From Gigaspora margarita (lineage: Eukaryota > Glomeromycota > Glomeromycetes > Diversisporales > Gigasporaceae), in the NCBI GenBank assembly GCA_009809945.1, contig WTPW01000083.1, positions 350,219 to 414,218 on the forward strand: a stretch of DNA of 64,000 nt, read 5' to 3'. The position numbers and the translations under genes were made by a program. Under the pieces are notes generated by a model. The model was not told the DNA's origin and searched no databases. It saw only the letters and a list, made by a program, of their open reading frames with translations. Positions 24,200 through 36,179 of this stretch are shown piece by piece; the stretch's first letter is position 1; each line of letters starts with the position of its first letter.

Positions 24200-25090
24200 A
24201 ATTTTTTATTTGAATTCTATAGATTTGTAGAATTAAAATAAAAAATTTACATCAAAATTTGGTCAAGCACTCATGGAGATATCTTTGATGAAAGTTTCTG
24301 TAAACAATTCAATACAGCTTTTTTGTAATATGTTTTTTTGCTTTTTCAAAATAACCCACTATTTGGCAATGATTTACAAAAATTTTACTATGCTAACTAA
24401 AAACACTTTTATAACAAAACATGTAGTGCATATTATTGACTACTAGAATCTCAAATTTCATAAAAAAATATTAAAAACTCATAAAGATATTAATGTTTTT
24501 GTAAATTTGGACACATACATTTTTGCAAGTTTTCTCTTAAACTTAAAATACTTTTAAAATCATTTTTTCAAAATAAATCCTCTAAAATGTAACTATATAA
24601 GTTAATAGAATAGGTATTCGAGAGTTATTAGTTAAAAATTCATCAAAAACGGATTAATATTGACAAAGTTATAATGATTTTTCAATTTGCTTCCAGATTC
24701 AGAATTTTTTAAAATTTTCAATTTTGATAAAAACAGAAAAATTAATATCACAGGCTAGATTTTTGCAAGTTCAAATAAAACAAGTTATTGCACACTAATA
24801 TAATCAATAGAAAATAGGCTAAAATTTTGCTTTCTAAAATTTCAAGTTATTTGGTTAAATTTTCATTCTATAATAGGTTTTTTTTATTTGGCATAGCTTT
24901 TTTATAATATACTTTTTTGAAATAGAAGAATCTTTCATCAAAGATATCTCTATGAGTTTTTGACCAAATTTGATGAACAATTTTTTATTTGAATTCTATA
25001 TATTTGTAGAATAAAATAAAAATTTTTATTGAATTTGATCAAGTAGTTGCAAAGATATCTTTGATTAAAATTTTAGAGTATTTCAAAATA
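24200..25090. repeat. palindromic satellite, outlying block
   Basis: Diverged copies of the unit described at 28,590-29,870: TTTATTTGAATTCTATAGAT, AAGATATCTTTGAT and GAACAATTTTTTATTTGAAT recur, in both orientations because the unit is itself palindromic. Another unit is at 25,590-25,745. Confidence 0.55.
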
Positions 25091-25124
25091 TATATTATAT
25101 GACAGATATATTTAAATTATTAAT

Positions 25125-25573
25125 AGTTTTACTAAATCACACCACTGGTGTTCAACACTAGTATCAGAAATTAGATCTCTACCCCAGTATTGCCATCAAA
25201 AATTTACCCCCACGTGATCAGTACCAAAATTCTTTAAAGTTCATTTATGTTAGGTTAGGGTTAGGGTGAGTGCTCCAGTTAGGGTTTGGGTTTAGGTTGT
25301 TATATAGTAAAATCGCTCACGAAAAACTTTTTTTTAGTTAAAAAAAGTGGTTTTATATGCAAACTTTTGAGAAATAAGCTTTTTTTGACAAAATTTTCCT
25401 GATTATGTTACATTACACCAAATTATGATCTTTTATTGGCCAATAATCACGTGGGATGAGGTAGATTGTTAATTTTATATAGTCATGTGATTTTTTGACC
25501 TACTTTCTGATGATGTTCTGATCTAATTTCTGACACTGGCATTAAACGCTAGTGGTGCACTTTAGTAAAACTG
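25125..25573. mobile_element. inverted-repeat element with 9-bp duplication (MULE-like)
   Basis: Terminal repeats of about 55 bp: AGTTTTACTAAATCACACCA at the left, complement of GGTGCACTTTAGTAAAACT at the right, both followed inward by CAGAAATTAGATC. ATTATTAAT lies directly outside both ends (25,116-25,124 and 25,574-25,582), a 9-bp duplication of the Mutator type. The centre carries GGTTAGGGTTAGGG and the reversed core (TAGTAAAATCGCTCACG, AGTGGTTTTATATGCAAA). Confidence 0.7.
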
Positions 25574-25769
25574 ATTATTAATAAAACTTTAAGTGAAAGT
25601 ATCTTAGCAACCACCTGATTATATTCAATAAAAATTTTTTATTTGAATTCTATAGATCTGTAGAATTCAAATAATCAGTAGTTGCAGAGATATTCTTGAT
25701 CAAAGTTTGTCAAAAATTTAAATATATCTATCATGCTATTAGATCTATAAAAATAGCTAAAATATATAA

Positions 25770-26371
25770 TAACGATAACTAGTGACCTAGTAATCAGAAT
25801 TTGATCAAACTACTACCATTGTGACTATTTTGATGAAAGCTTTTGATAGTACTAAAATTATCTTAATTGGATTGTTCTAGCCCAAGCTAGATAAAATTGA
25901 ATGTTTTGTTCTAACAAAATATTATACTGTGCCCAAATCTTATTGGCTATTCCTGCTGTGCTACCTGTAATACCAAATATCAGATATTTTGAGTAATTGT
26001 AGACATTTTGATTAATTCTAGACATTTGAGTTAATCATAGATATGTCTGACATTTTAGATATTTGGGACTAACAGTTTTGATAGTTATAAATTACATATC
26101 TAATATAGCTGTTATTTAGGATATATGTAGTATATTTATTATCATTATTATATTCACTATATTTATTATATTTAGCATATATCAAATATATTGATTATAT
26201 AGATTTTTTTATTATTGTATTTATTTATATTGGACAAACATGTATAAATACTCAAGGCTTTTTTTTGCTAAAAAGCAGAGAGAAGAATCTAGTTTATTGA
26301 ATAAAGAATAAGTGAAGTAGCATGTCTTCACTGAAATACAACTTATTCAATTTTTAGTATCTTCATATACT
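25770..26371. other. AT-rich sequence with an LTR-like end
   Basis: 25,770-25,850 resembles the arm at 19,960-20,010 (ACTAGTGACCTAGTAATCAG, GAATTTGATCAAACTACTAC). 26,239-26,365 has TATAAATACTCAAGG, then GAATAAAGAATA and TATCTTCATATACTA, the order expected for a TATA box and polyadenylation signal of a decayed LTR. TATCTTCATATACA also occurs at 57,879. Confidence 0.3.
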
Positions 26372-28407
26372 ATTACATCAGCGAATTATATATACGTAAT
26401 CTTACATAAGATATTACGGCCTGTAATATAATGAAAATCTTACGTTTGATACAATTTATTATGTAATATATTATGTTATATTACGGTAATATTACGGTTA
26501 TTATTTTGAAATATTTCAAAATATATTGCGAAAAAATCAACAAAAAAAAAGGGTCGCAGGAGGTAATAGTTTGCATATTATGTAATGATTTCGCATTGTT
26601 TTGCATTGTTTTCTGAATTTTCAAAATTTTTAAAAAATAAATTAACGATATACATATTCACATAGTCATGCTTTTTTACAGATTTTCGCACAGTATTGCA
26701 ATTTAATATACAATTTTATATTTATTTATTATTATTATATATTATATTTTATATTTATTAAATATACATTTTTAATTAATATTACATACTTTATTATATA
26801 TTATATTATTAGTATTATTTACATTATTACAAATATTTTAAACTACTTTCGCACTTCGTCGCATCTATTTCTATTACTATATACAAAAATCTAGCCCTAT
26901 TTTAAACTACTTTCACACTTTATTGCATCTAATTTTATTACTATGTACAAAAAACTAACTCTATACACTTATTTTTGCTTACCCCAAAGTTAGCTATCAT
27001 CTTCGCTTCTTTTTTTTTATCGTCTTTGCTTTGGCTATTTCTTTTGTTTCAGTTATAACCTTCGTTTCATTCTCTTTTTCTAAATACTTCAAAGAAGTGA
27101 AAAAAATAAAAAAAACATTTCTCAGAAGTGTTAGTGTTCTTGCAAATTGCCAGAGAAATCTAGTATATTCTTGCAAAGTGGCAGAGAACTTAAAGCTGGT
27201 GTTCTTGTAAAGTCCAGGAAAAGTTGCAAAGTATCGAAGAAGTCAGGAATAAATAAAATAAAATAAAAATAAAAAAAAATAAGTAAAAAAAAAAACAAAC
27301 GAAAAAACAAAACGTGTAAGCAAACTAATATAAAAAAAAATAAACGAAGCCCCAAATCTTCATTTCTCTAAAGTAAGAGTTCATATTCTTGCAAATTCGA
27401 AAGTTGGTTAATGTTCTTGCAAAATGCCAAAAAAGTCACGTAGTGCCGAAAAAGTCTGGGTTGGTTTTCTTGCAAAGCACCAGGAAGTAAGGTTTCTTTT
27501 CTTGCAAAGTGCTGGAATAAAAAATAAATTAATAAACTAAATTTTAAAAAAAAAAAACAAAAAAACAAAAACAAATTATGTCAAATGAAAAAATAAATAA
27601 AGTNCTAACTAAACCTTTATTTCTTTAAAGAAGCNTTCTTGGAAATTTAGAAATTGCTGGAGACATTGGTTGTGTGTTCTTGCAAAGCATCAAAATTTTT
27701 GGATAGGCTGCTCAAGGTTTCGAATGGTTGTTTGTTTTCTTGCAAAGTGTTCATGTAAAATGCTGAAATAAAAATAAAATGAAAAAAAATAAAAAATAAA
27801 TAAATAAAAATAAAAAACAAAATGAAAACAAAAAAAATGAAACGAAAACAAAAAATAAAATGAAAATAAAAAACAAAAAGCGAAAAAAAACAAAATAGAA
27901 GATCTAATTATAAACAAAAGATCTAATCTGATATTGTAGTACAGAATTTGAACATCATCGAACTATTTCAAAAAATTAGTCCAATGCAATCCAGGTTACT
28001 GATTGGGTTGGTTTGCACAAGGTTTCAAAAAGTTGTTTGTTTTCTTGCAAAGGTGTTCTTGTAAAGTGCCAAAATAAAATAAAAAATAAATAAAATGAAA
28101 ACAAAAAAATAAAATAAAAACAAAGAAACAAAATGAAAACAAAAAAGCGAATCTGATCTTGTAGTACAGAATTTGAACTATTTCAAATAATTAGTTCAAT
28201 GTGTGATCCAGGTTACACTAATCTACTGATCCTAGCTTGGTTTAAAGAGGATTGAAATATTTCGTTATAATTTTCGAAATTTCTAATGAAATATAACAAA
28301 ATTTTGATATTTGAAATATTCTGTTATATATTACGTAATATTTTGCTTATATTACAGTTCATAAGATCTTACATAAGATTATGCTATTATAAATTTGCTA
28401 ATGTAAT
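26372..28407. mobile_element. 2-kb inverted-repeat element with A-rich repeats inside
   Basis: Ends pair over about 60 bp: ATTACATCAGCGAATTATAT and CGTAATCTTACATAAGAT at the left, ATCTTACATAAGATTATGCT and TTTGCTAATGTAAT at the right. The interior (27,120-28,200) has repeated TTCTTGCAAAGTGCC blocks each followed by AAATAAAAT/AAAACAAA tracts, and a duplicated TTGTAGTACAGAATTTGAA block (27,938 and 28,160). The Phe-rich minus-strand frames of 68-75 codons are translations of the A-runs. Undetermined bases lie at 27,604 and 27,635. Confidence 0.6.
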
Positions 28408-28589
28408 TGTGGCCTCTATTGTAATTGCAAATTTCTTAAGCCTTTTTACAAAATACTACCCAAATAACACATCCTTTCTGACCCTTGCATACCACAGTAA
28501 TTAGTGTGAATTACATAAAGTATCTCCCTGCAATAGTTGCTTTAGTCTCTAGCATTTCTCTAAAGAGGTAAAAATCTAGGTTGGCAATG

Positions 28590-29870
28590 CTATACATATT
28601 TTGAAATTCTCTAAAACTTTAATCAAAGTTATCTAAGCAACCATCTAATCAAATTTGATGAAATTTTTTTTATTTAAATTCTACAGATCCTTAGAATTCA
28701 AATAAAAAATTTTTACCAAATTTTATCAGTTGGTGTGGAGATATCTTAATCAAATTTTAGAATTTACAAAATGTATATTACATGAAGATATGTTAAATTT
28801 TTAACAAAATTTAATTAAGGATATTTCTGCAACTTCCTAATCAAATTTGATAAAAAATTTTTATTTGAATTTTATGTGTCCATAGAATTCAAATAAAAAA
28901 TTTTATCAAATTTGATTAAGCAGTTGCAGAGATATCCTTGATCAAAGCTTTGTCAACAAATTTAAATATATCTGTTATATGATACATGTTTTGGGATTCT
29001 CTAAAATTTGATCAAAGATATCTCTGCAACCACATGATCAAATTCAATAAAAATGTTTTATTTAAATTCTATAGATCTATAGAATTCAAATAAAAAATTT
29101 TTATCAAATTTGATCAAGTGGTTGCAGAGATAACTTTGATCAAAGTTTTAAAGAATTTCAAAATATACAAATATGGTTAAATTATTGACAAAACTTTGAT
29201 TAAGGATATCTCTGCAACTACCTAATTAAATTTGATAAAAATTTTTTATTTGAATTTTACGGATTTATAGAAATCAAATAAAAAATTTCATCAAATTTGA
29301 TCAAGTGGTTGTAAAGATATTCTTGATCAAATTTTTGGCAACAATTTAAACGTATCTGTTATATGATATGTGTTTTGAAATTCTCTAAAACTTTGATCAA
29401 AGATATCTTTGCAACCACTTGATCAAATTTGATAAAAATTTTTTATTTGAATTCTATGGATTCATAAAATTTAAATAAAAAAATTTTCATTGAATTTGAT
29501 TAGGTGATTGTAAGATACCTTTGCTCAAAGTTTTAGAAAAATTTAGCGCAGCTTGTTTTTGATAGAAGTTTTGATTTTTCCAAAACTTGAGTGAAGGTAT
29601 CTTAGCAACTACCTGATCAAATTCAATGAAAATTTTTATTTGAATTCTATGGATCCATAGAATTCAAATAAAAATTTTTATCAAATTTGATCAGGTGGTT
29701 GCTAAAATACCCTTTGCTCAAAGTTTTGAAAAAATTTGATACAGCTTGTATTTTAATAGATATTTTGATTTTTTTCTAAAACTTTGAGCAAAGGTATCTT
29801 AGCAATCATCAAATTTGATCAATTGGTTGGCAAGATATCTTTGCTCAAAGTTGAGATTTTTATTTTGAAT
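28590..29870. repeat. palindromic satellite array
   Basis: About seven units of roughly 180-200 bp. Each unit is an inverted repeat centred on a GAATTCTATGGATC-type spacer: AAAGATATCTCTGCAACCAC and TTGATCAAATTTGATAAAA lead in, TTTTATCAAATTTGATCAAG and GTTGCAGAGATATCTTTGAT lead out. Units abut, so any two neighbours also form an inverted pair. Relatives lie at 24,200-25,090, 25,590-25,745, inside 30,848-31,106 and at 54,110-54,830. Confidence 0.75.
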
Positions 29871-29879
29871 TTATATATT

Positions 29880-30840
29880 TAAAAGTAAAATTGTGTTTTA
29901 TATATTTTATATATTCAAAAAATGTTTTATATATTCAAAAACAAATTTATATATTTTATATATGCAGATTTTTATTAATTATAGTTTTAAAAAATTTGCA
30001 CTATATTTATTTACCTGATGCTAGATGTTATAATTTAGTTTTTAGCAAATTACTATAAAATTATATATAATAATCCAACTTTTAGCAAATTTACTTGATT
30101 TTAGGGGTAGCAAAAATGTCTAAATTCATGCAGATAAGTTATAACAGATATCTAGGGTCCTATTATAATGCTAAGTACAAAGTTTATCATTTCAGTGTAT
30201 TTAATCAATTATAAGATTTAGCAGATGTACATTACTAAAAATGGCTATAAACTATACAACTCATGATATATATCACTTTGTTTCTGATATTAAATTCAAT
30301 GTACTACTTGATTATCTGTTTGGCATAATAAATAATTTGTTCTATAATCAAGTTAACTTTAGTCTAAATCATCGATCTCAATAAAGTTAGAGAATACAAT
30401 ACTTAGAGAAGTGCAGTAAATCATGTAATTTTCTAGAGGGAGTCCCCAATCTATCACGTCCTATATATATATAGTATAAATAGCCAATAATATTGAAGTA
30501 AATTGATTTTAGTTAATTGTAGATAGTTGCTACATAGTTAAGTCTAAAGTCTACTATATCAATCAATAATTATCAATTAATTAAACTTGTTTGGAAGACC
30601 AAAATACATAAACTCTAAATTTTTTATTAAAATTAAAGAATTTTTTATTATTTAACTTTTAATTTTTATGTTTGTTGAATAAAAAATTTTAATTTTTTCA
30701 TTGAACATAAAAATCAAAAGTCAATTAATAAAAATTTCTCTAATAATTATAAAAATTTTGTGTTAAGTATATTTTGATCTTCTAAATAAGTTTACTTAAG
30801 CGATTTTAATCAATTTGCTTAGTAAAATTAGACTTTACTA
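29880..30840. other. AT-rich spacer
   Basis: A TTTTATATATTCAAAAA repeat lies at 29,890-29,965, and AAATTTTTTATTAAAATT arms pair around 30,610-30,760. No gene is supported. Confidence 0.4.
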
Positions 30841-30847
30841 TGTAGTA

Positions 30848-31106
30848 ACATTTGGGGGTGAGTCAGTAGAAAAGGGACAAATCATTTTTAGTAAAATTTT
30901 TTTAATTTTTAAATTTAAATATCTTAACAACTATTTGATCAAATTTGCTAAAAATTTTTTTATTTTAATCTTGAAATTATATAGGATTAAAATAAAAAAT
31001 ATTTATTAAATTTTTTAAGATAGTTGTTAAGATATTTAAGTTTAAAGTCAGAAAACTTTTACTTAGAAAAAATTTGTCCCTTTTCTACTGACTCACCCCC
31101 ATTTGT
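30848..31106. mobile_element. inverted-repeat element, 259 bp
   Basis: ACATTTGGGGGTGAGTCAGT and AGAAAAGGGACAAAT at the left pair with ATTTGTCCCTTTTCTACTGA and CTCACCCCCATTTGT at the right. The middle is one unit of the palindromic satellite type. The two open frames reported on this stretch lie in the paired arms. Confidence 0.75.
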
Positions 31107-31239
31107 CAATTGTGAAGTATCTTATTTTCAGATCAAAGATGTTTTTGAGTTTTTTAAATATTATAAAAATCGAGTAGTCAATAGTTCTATTACTAGGGAG
31201 GTTGGACCTATACAAATCCTAATTATGTAATTTATTGCA

Positions 31240-31480
31240 CTTTTCTTAAGGGTAGCAATTATTTCGCTAACAATCACTTTACTAACATAACATTTCATTG
31301 ACAAATATTCATCAACAAGTTCATTTTACTGATAGCTTGTTTCACTAAAGCTTATTTCACTGACAAAGTAATTCTGGTCATTGTCATTAGGATTAGGGTC
31401 AGGGTTAGGGTCAGAGTCAAGGTCAGGGTTAGGGTTAGGGTTATATATGAATGGCGTTGGAGAGTAGAGCTAGGGTTGGA
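31240..31480. repeat. CATTTCACTGACAA-type sequence with GGGTTAGGGTTAG tract
   Basis: 31,250-31,375 carries repeated TTTCACTGACAA/TTTCATTGACAA phrases like the termini of the MITE at 46,184-46,356. 31,387-31,442 is a run of GGGTTAGGG and GGGTCAGGG variants. The matching right end is missing, so the element looks cut, perhaps together with the 5' part of the Ty3 element that starts next to it. Confidence 0.5.
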
Positions 31481-31595
31481 TAATCAATGAACATAAAGTA
31501 TATAGAAAGCGCTAGAACGGTCATAAATGCTGTTGTTTATAAAAAAACTAGACAAAATTCTATTGGTTAATAGATATATATATGTTCCATATGCA

Positions 31596-33930
31596 ATTTT
31601 AGTTTTTCTACACATTTTGATAGTTTTTGGGATTGGTATTCCCATACCTATAGAGCTATATCTTATAGTCAGCAAACACAGTATAATTTTGCTCGACTTC
31701 ATTCTGTTAGTCGACCTCTTGCTCAATCTGCTACCCATGATATTATATTTAGTTGCCAGTATTCACACAACGTACCTCCTCCACATCAACTATTTTGACT
31801 TTATTTAGACAATATACTTCCCACATACAAATTCCTGAATTAACGAGATATATAAAAACCAATATGATATTTATATTGATCAACCAAATTATACTTCTTC
31901 ATCTACCTCTTCTCCTGTTAATTTAGAAAACACACAATTACTTTCTACTCACCCTATTCAATCTACTAGTTCAGAAACTGTTATTGATATTGAAACTACT
32001 ACTCTTGAACCCGATAATAGTCCTGCTTTAAATAGTGAAACCTCTCAGATTAATATTGAAATAGCTGCTGATACCCCTCTTCCTGATACTTCATTTTTAT
32101 CTAATTCAACTCCAACTGAACCAAGTGAAATTATTATTGAATTTGGTAGTGAAATACATGATATATCTACTTCCACTATAGAAATTGAACCAGAAAATAT
32201 TACTACTTTTATTCTGTCTCACCAAGTCCTGAACAAGTTATTGGTGACGGATCTGCTTTTATTAGTCCTATTACTCCTATAGCACTACAAAATAATCTCC
32301 CTTCACCTGAAATATCGTCGCTCTCTGGCGCAACTAATCCGTGGTCCTCTGCAACTATGGATCATGATACAGAACAATCAACTTCAAGGTAGTATACTCC
32401 ATTATATCCACAACTAGAAACTACTAGTAATTGGAATACTAATCAACCAAACTATATTCCTGGAGCTTATAATACCCCTGTATTTAGTCCTATATCTGTT
32501 CAAAACCAATATACTTATACTACTTCTTTAAGTCCATTAGTTTGGCCTACAACCCATTATACTTCTGATCCAATTAATGAATTAGCCCTTTCGTTCTTAC
32601 CTTCTTACATTTTAATTCTTCATTATACCCACCAACAGATGAAGCTAATTGGGATATTTTTGCTAATAACAACCAAACCAACAAAACCCTTTATAGTTCT
32701 ATATACCCTGATTTTACCAATACTAAAGGAATAGCTCAAAGAACAATAAATAATCACCTAGATAAAGACTCTGTTACATCTCTTAGTGAAAATATTACCA
32801 ATATTCTTGATTAGGCTGAAGCTTTAGTTAAAACTCCAACAACCAAGACTCTATATTAGAAACAGACTTATCGGATAACAAAGCCAATATAGAGGATGCA
32901 GCTGAAGCTCTTACCTGACTGGCCCAAGCTATTGAATGGAATTAAGGAGGAGAAAAGAACCTAATTAAAATAGAACCTTTTAAAGGTGATGGAACCCAAG
33001 ATCCTATTGACTGGATTAAAATATTTGACCATGCTGCTACAGCTAATAACTGGAGTGCTAATCGACAATTTGCTCTAGCAAAAGCCTACATGAAAGGAAT
33101 TGCTGCTGAATGGGTTATTGGTGCTGGGCTTACAACCTATAATGATAATGATGCAGAACACAGTTTCAAACCCACATTTAAAACACGATTTAGTGACATG
33201 AAACAAAAAGCTTCCTGGGAACAACAGCTTTTTGAAATTAAGCAAGGAGCTGATACAATTGATGCCTATGCCACCCGATTTAAGGACCTTAGTGAAAAAG
33301 TAACAGGACTACCAAATGACTTTATCCTACAATTGTTTATTAAAGGCCTATGATCTGAATTTGCAATGCCTTTCAAGCCTCAGTACCTGCCAATTTGAAT
33401 GCCGCTATTACCACTGCAAAGCAATGAGAAACTGGAAAATTTGTTGCTTCATTAGAACCTGATGTTATGGCTCAATTAACAGATCAAATTGCTAAATTGA
33501 ATATTAATTTAGCATAGCAACAACAACCCCAGCCTGTCTATACTATAGAAACCAAATTTAATTCCTCAAAAACTATAGCTGTTTGCTACTACTATGAAAA
33601 ACCAGGACATTTCATGGCTGATTGTCGCAAACGACAATATGATTCAAGAAACAAAGATAGAGAAAAACCTAGAAACAACAACTTCAACAACAATAATCAA
33701 AACAGAAGAAACAACTATAACAATAATTATAACAACAACAACAACTATAACTGATCTAATAATAACAATAATAACTATCAAAATAATCAAAGTAGAAGTC
33801 GCTCTAGAGATAGAGGACAAAATAAAAACAGAAACAACTCTCAAGATCATAGTAGATCAAGAGATAGAAGCCAAGAGAGATGGGGACCTCGCTATACTTG
33901 CTCACCCTCACCTTATTATTGCAATGTAAA
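31596..33930 (+). pseudogene. gag: gag, degraded
   Basis: A protein-like frame begins near 31,596 (for example SFWDWYSHTYRAISYSQQTQ), with a TGA in a RLYLD context near 31,797. It continues through a Ser/Thr/Glu-rich stretch (31,880-32,600) with two frameshifts. The retrotransposon gag domain is at about 32,960-33,360 (IDWIKIFDHAATANNWSANR, then KAYMKGIAAEWVIGAG, and FIKGL before a TGA at 33,351). A second TGA at 32,916 also sits at an Arg-like place. A CCHC knuckle follows at 33,584-33,625 (CYYYEKPGHFMADC), whose second Cys has become Tyr. Then comes an Asn- and Arg/Ser-rich tail of the nucleic-acid-binding type. Confidence 0.8.
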
Positions 33931-34059
33931 CATAGTTGCTAAAACCAAATCTGAATCCAAATCCAGAACTTGGAAAGACTTTTTGGACAACTTTTTCATT
34001 CGCACTGCTCTTACCAACTATATTACTGAGCTGAACTGTGAAAATACCAAACCACAACC

Positions 34060-34420
34060 GGATACCATATTACACCTGTTAAATGTTATGTTGATATAAA
34101 GAATAGAACTTACCTAGCCATCATTGATAGTGGAGCATCTGTTAATATGATTGCTCATAATGCTGTTAAGAAATTGGGACTCAAAATTGAGGAACCATCT
34201 CAAAGTTTGATTTTGGTGCTACGGAAACTTCTTTCAGACCCTTAGGAATTATTCGTAACTTACCAGTTAAAATTCAGGGAAGGACTATTCCTATTGATGT
34301 TGAAGTAGTACTTACTACTTCTTATTCCTTATTACTTGAAATGATTGGTCTAGAAAAGTAGAAGCTAACTACAATTGGAAAAACTGCCAGTATACTATGT
34401 ACTGAAAAGAAAAAGAAATT
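34060..34420 (+). pseudogene. aspartic protease domain, frameshifted
   Basis: The active-site motif DSGAS is encoded at 34,126-34,140 within YLAIIDSGASVNMIAHNAVK, followed by KKLGLKIEEPS before a frameshift near 34,205. A second half (GIIRNLPVKIQGRTIPIDVE, then VLTTSYSLLLEMIGL) can be read in the next frame. The layout fits a retropepsin-like protease of a Ty3 element. It lies between gag and the extra knuckle array, as expected. Confidence 0.8.
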
Positions 34421-34576
34421 ACTTTGGACACCTCTTATGAACAAGACCAACCCCCAAAGAAACATTCTACTTGTACTACTTTTGAAAAGTTAGATCTCTA
34501 TGAAGAAGAATTTTTAATCCCTCTAGAAGCTTATGCTTTCTCTGTCATATCCTCTGAAGAAGAGGAAGAATGGACT

Positions 34577-34999
34577 GTTTATTGACCTCCAACCTGAATA
34601 AGAAAGCTACCTCGTTGTAAAGCTTGTAGTTCAAGAACCCACCAATATAAAAATTGCCCAAATAATGAATGCCTCTATTGTCATAGAATGGATCACATAA
34701 CTCTAAATTGCCCAAATAAACAGCCTAGGCATGCAAGTTGCAGAACTTGTAATGAAACAAACCATTTATTTAAGGACTGCCTTTTCAATCAATGCCATGG
34801 TTGTCAACAACTAGGACATATTGAAATTAATTGTCCTATGGCACAGCAGAAGTTGGATAACCTAACCTACCGATGTGGTTGTGATAAAATTGATGTTGAT
34901 GCAAACAGATGGTTTTATTGTGGTAAATATAGAACCCAACATTGCTGCCAATGTAAAAATCTACAACAACCTGAAAGGTTGCAATTACATGAAAACTGA
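34577..34999 (+). CDS. second zinc-knuckle array between protease and RT
   Basis: The frame reads C-x2-C-x4-H-x4-C knuckles in series: CKACSSRTHQYKNC (34,616 on), CLYCHRMDHITLNC, CRTCNETNHLFKDC and CHGCQQLGHIEINC. A Cys/His-rich stretch (RCGCDKIDVDANRWFYCGK, then HCCQCKN) follows. TGA codons at 34,583 and 34,595 and the one ending the ORF at 34,997 fall in otherwise protein-like context (VY-TGA-PPT-TGA-IRKLPRC), fitting lost arginines. Ty3 elements normally carry knuckles at the end of gag; a four-knuckle block here is unusual. It may add RNA or DNA binding, or be a captured host module. Confidence 0.7.
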
Positions 35000-35306
35000 C
35001 TTATATGTACCACTTGCTATAAAACTTATATCAAGGCATTGGACCATAATAATCCTCTTAGCCAAGAATACTATCATCATGGACTAGGACAAGGAACCCT
35101 AGTTAGTTGAAAATCTGTGCACAACAGAAACCCAGAGCTCGAATGCATCATTTAGAAAGCATTAAGATGAGTTATGGTTCTGTGAATTAGAACACATGTA
35201 TGCTTACAAAGTAAGCAAGAACCTATAGTATAACCTGAACTATGAAATTTGGACTCAGATTAGACACTATACTGAGTCCACCAAAAATGCTGGACATCAG
35301 TATAAT

Positions 35307-35981
35307 TTGAACCAAAGCAGAATATATAGGATCGTACAAGTCTTATTAGAGGATGATAATAATAAAGACATGATGGAAATACTAGAAGAACAGGACACTG
35401 ACCAATATAACCGGGACTGGACCAATAATGAAATTACTATCCTATTACGCTCAGAATTGGAACAAATTGCCCTTACAGAAATTGAGAAAGCCACACTACA
35501 ACAAATCTTACAAGAATCATTTGATATTTCCCAACTAGATTTTGATGCTCGACAAGCAATTGTAAATTTAAGAAAAAACTTTGAAGGAAAAGTTGCATTA
35601 TGTCATGAATGTTTGATGGCAATACAACTTACTGAGCTTGGCCCAAACCAAGGATACTGCAATGACTGCTACCCGGATATTAACAAATTTACTCTACCTA
35701 ATAATTCTGGGGAAGGATCATCAAACTCTTCTTTGCTACCTTCTGAAGTACTTGACCAGCCTATAAAGGATAATAAAGGAAAACAACCTCAATCTGATAT
35801 TGAAATGATCACTAAAGTTAACCAAAATGATGAAACTCTTTTACAAATTATTGAACAGTTGGAAGCCCAAGTTCAATATCTTGAGGAAACCCATGACCAA
35901 CTTACTAATTTCTTCAAGGATCAAATTCTCTATTATCAACAACGAGCTGACTATTATTCTCAATTATACTCTACCCGATAA
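35307..35981 (+). CDS. intact 224-codon ORF of unknown function inside pol region
   Basis: An uninterrupted frame from ATG 35,307 to TAA in a region where all neighbouring frames are broken. It is acidic and Gln-rich, with a likely C-terminal coiled coil (ETLLQIIEQLEAQVQYLEET) and a CHEC...CNDC pair at about residues 99-120 that could bind one zinc ion. A Ser/Pro linker separates the two. It lies between the knuckle array and reverse transcriptase. I do not recognise the family. It could be part of a longer polyprotein whose flanks have decayed, which would explain a start without its own signals. Its intactness may be chance: it has few CGA codons to lose. Confidence 0.6.
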   Translation: MNQSRIYRIVQVLLEDDNNKDMMEILEEQDTDQYNRDWTNNEITILLRSELEQIALTEIEKATLQQILQESFDISQLDFDARQAIVNLRKNFEGKVALCHECLMAIQLTELGPNQGYCNDCYPDINKFTLPNNSGEGSSNSSLLPSEVLDQPIKDNKGKQPQSDIEMITKVNQNDETLLQIIEQLEAQVQYLEETHDQLTNFFKDQILYYQQRADYYSQLYSTR

Positions 35982-36179
35982 AATTTTTAAATCATTCTGG
36001 GCAGAATGAAAAACTACCTAAAGAATCAGAAGAATTACCAACAGAATCAGAAGCTATGCAACTGGCTTTGCAAAGAAATGCACAAAAATATAATTTTGTA
36101 TATTACTATAGAAACATTAATCTCTTATAAAGAATACGTATTAGAGAAAACAGACCATGTTAATATTGGACCATTAACA

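Noticed and set aside
27131..27917. Phe/Leu-rich minus-strand frames that look like membrane proteins
   Set aside because: They are translations of AAAATAAAA tracts inside a repeat element.
31484..31808. Overlapping frames of 84 and 93 codons on opposite strands with hydrophobic runs
   Set aside because: Both lie in the gag leader of the Ty3 element, where a third frame gives the protein-like reading.
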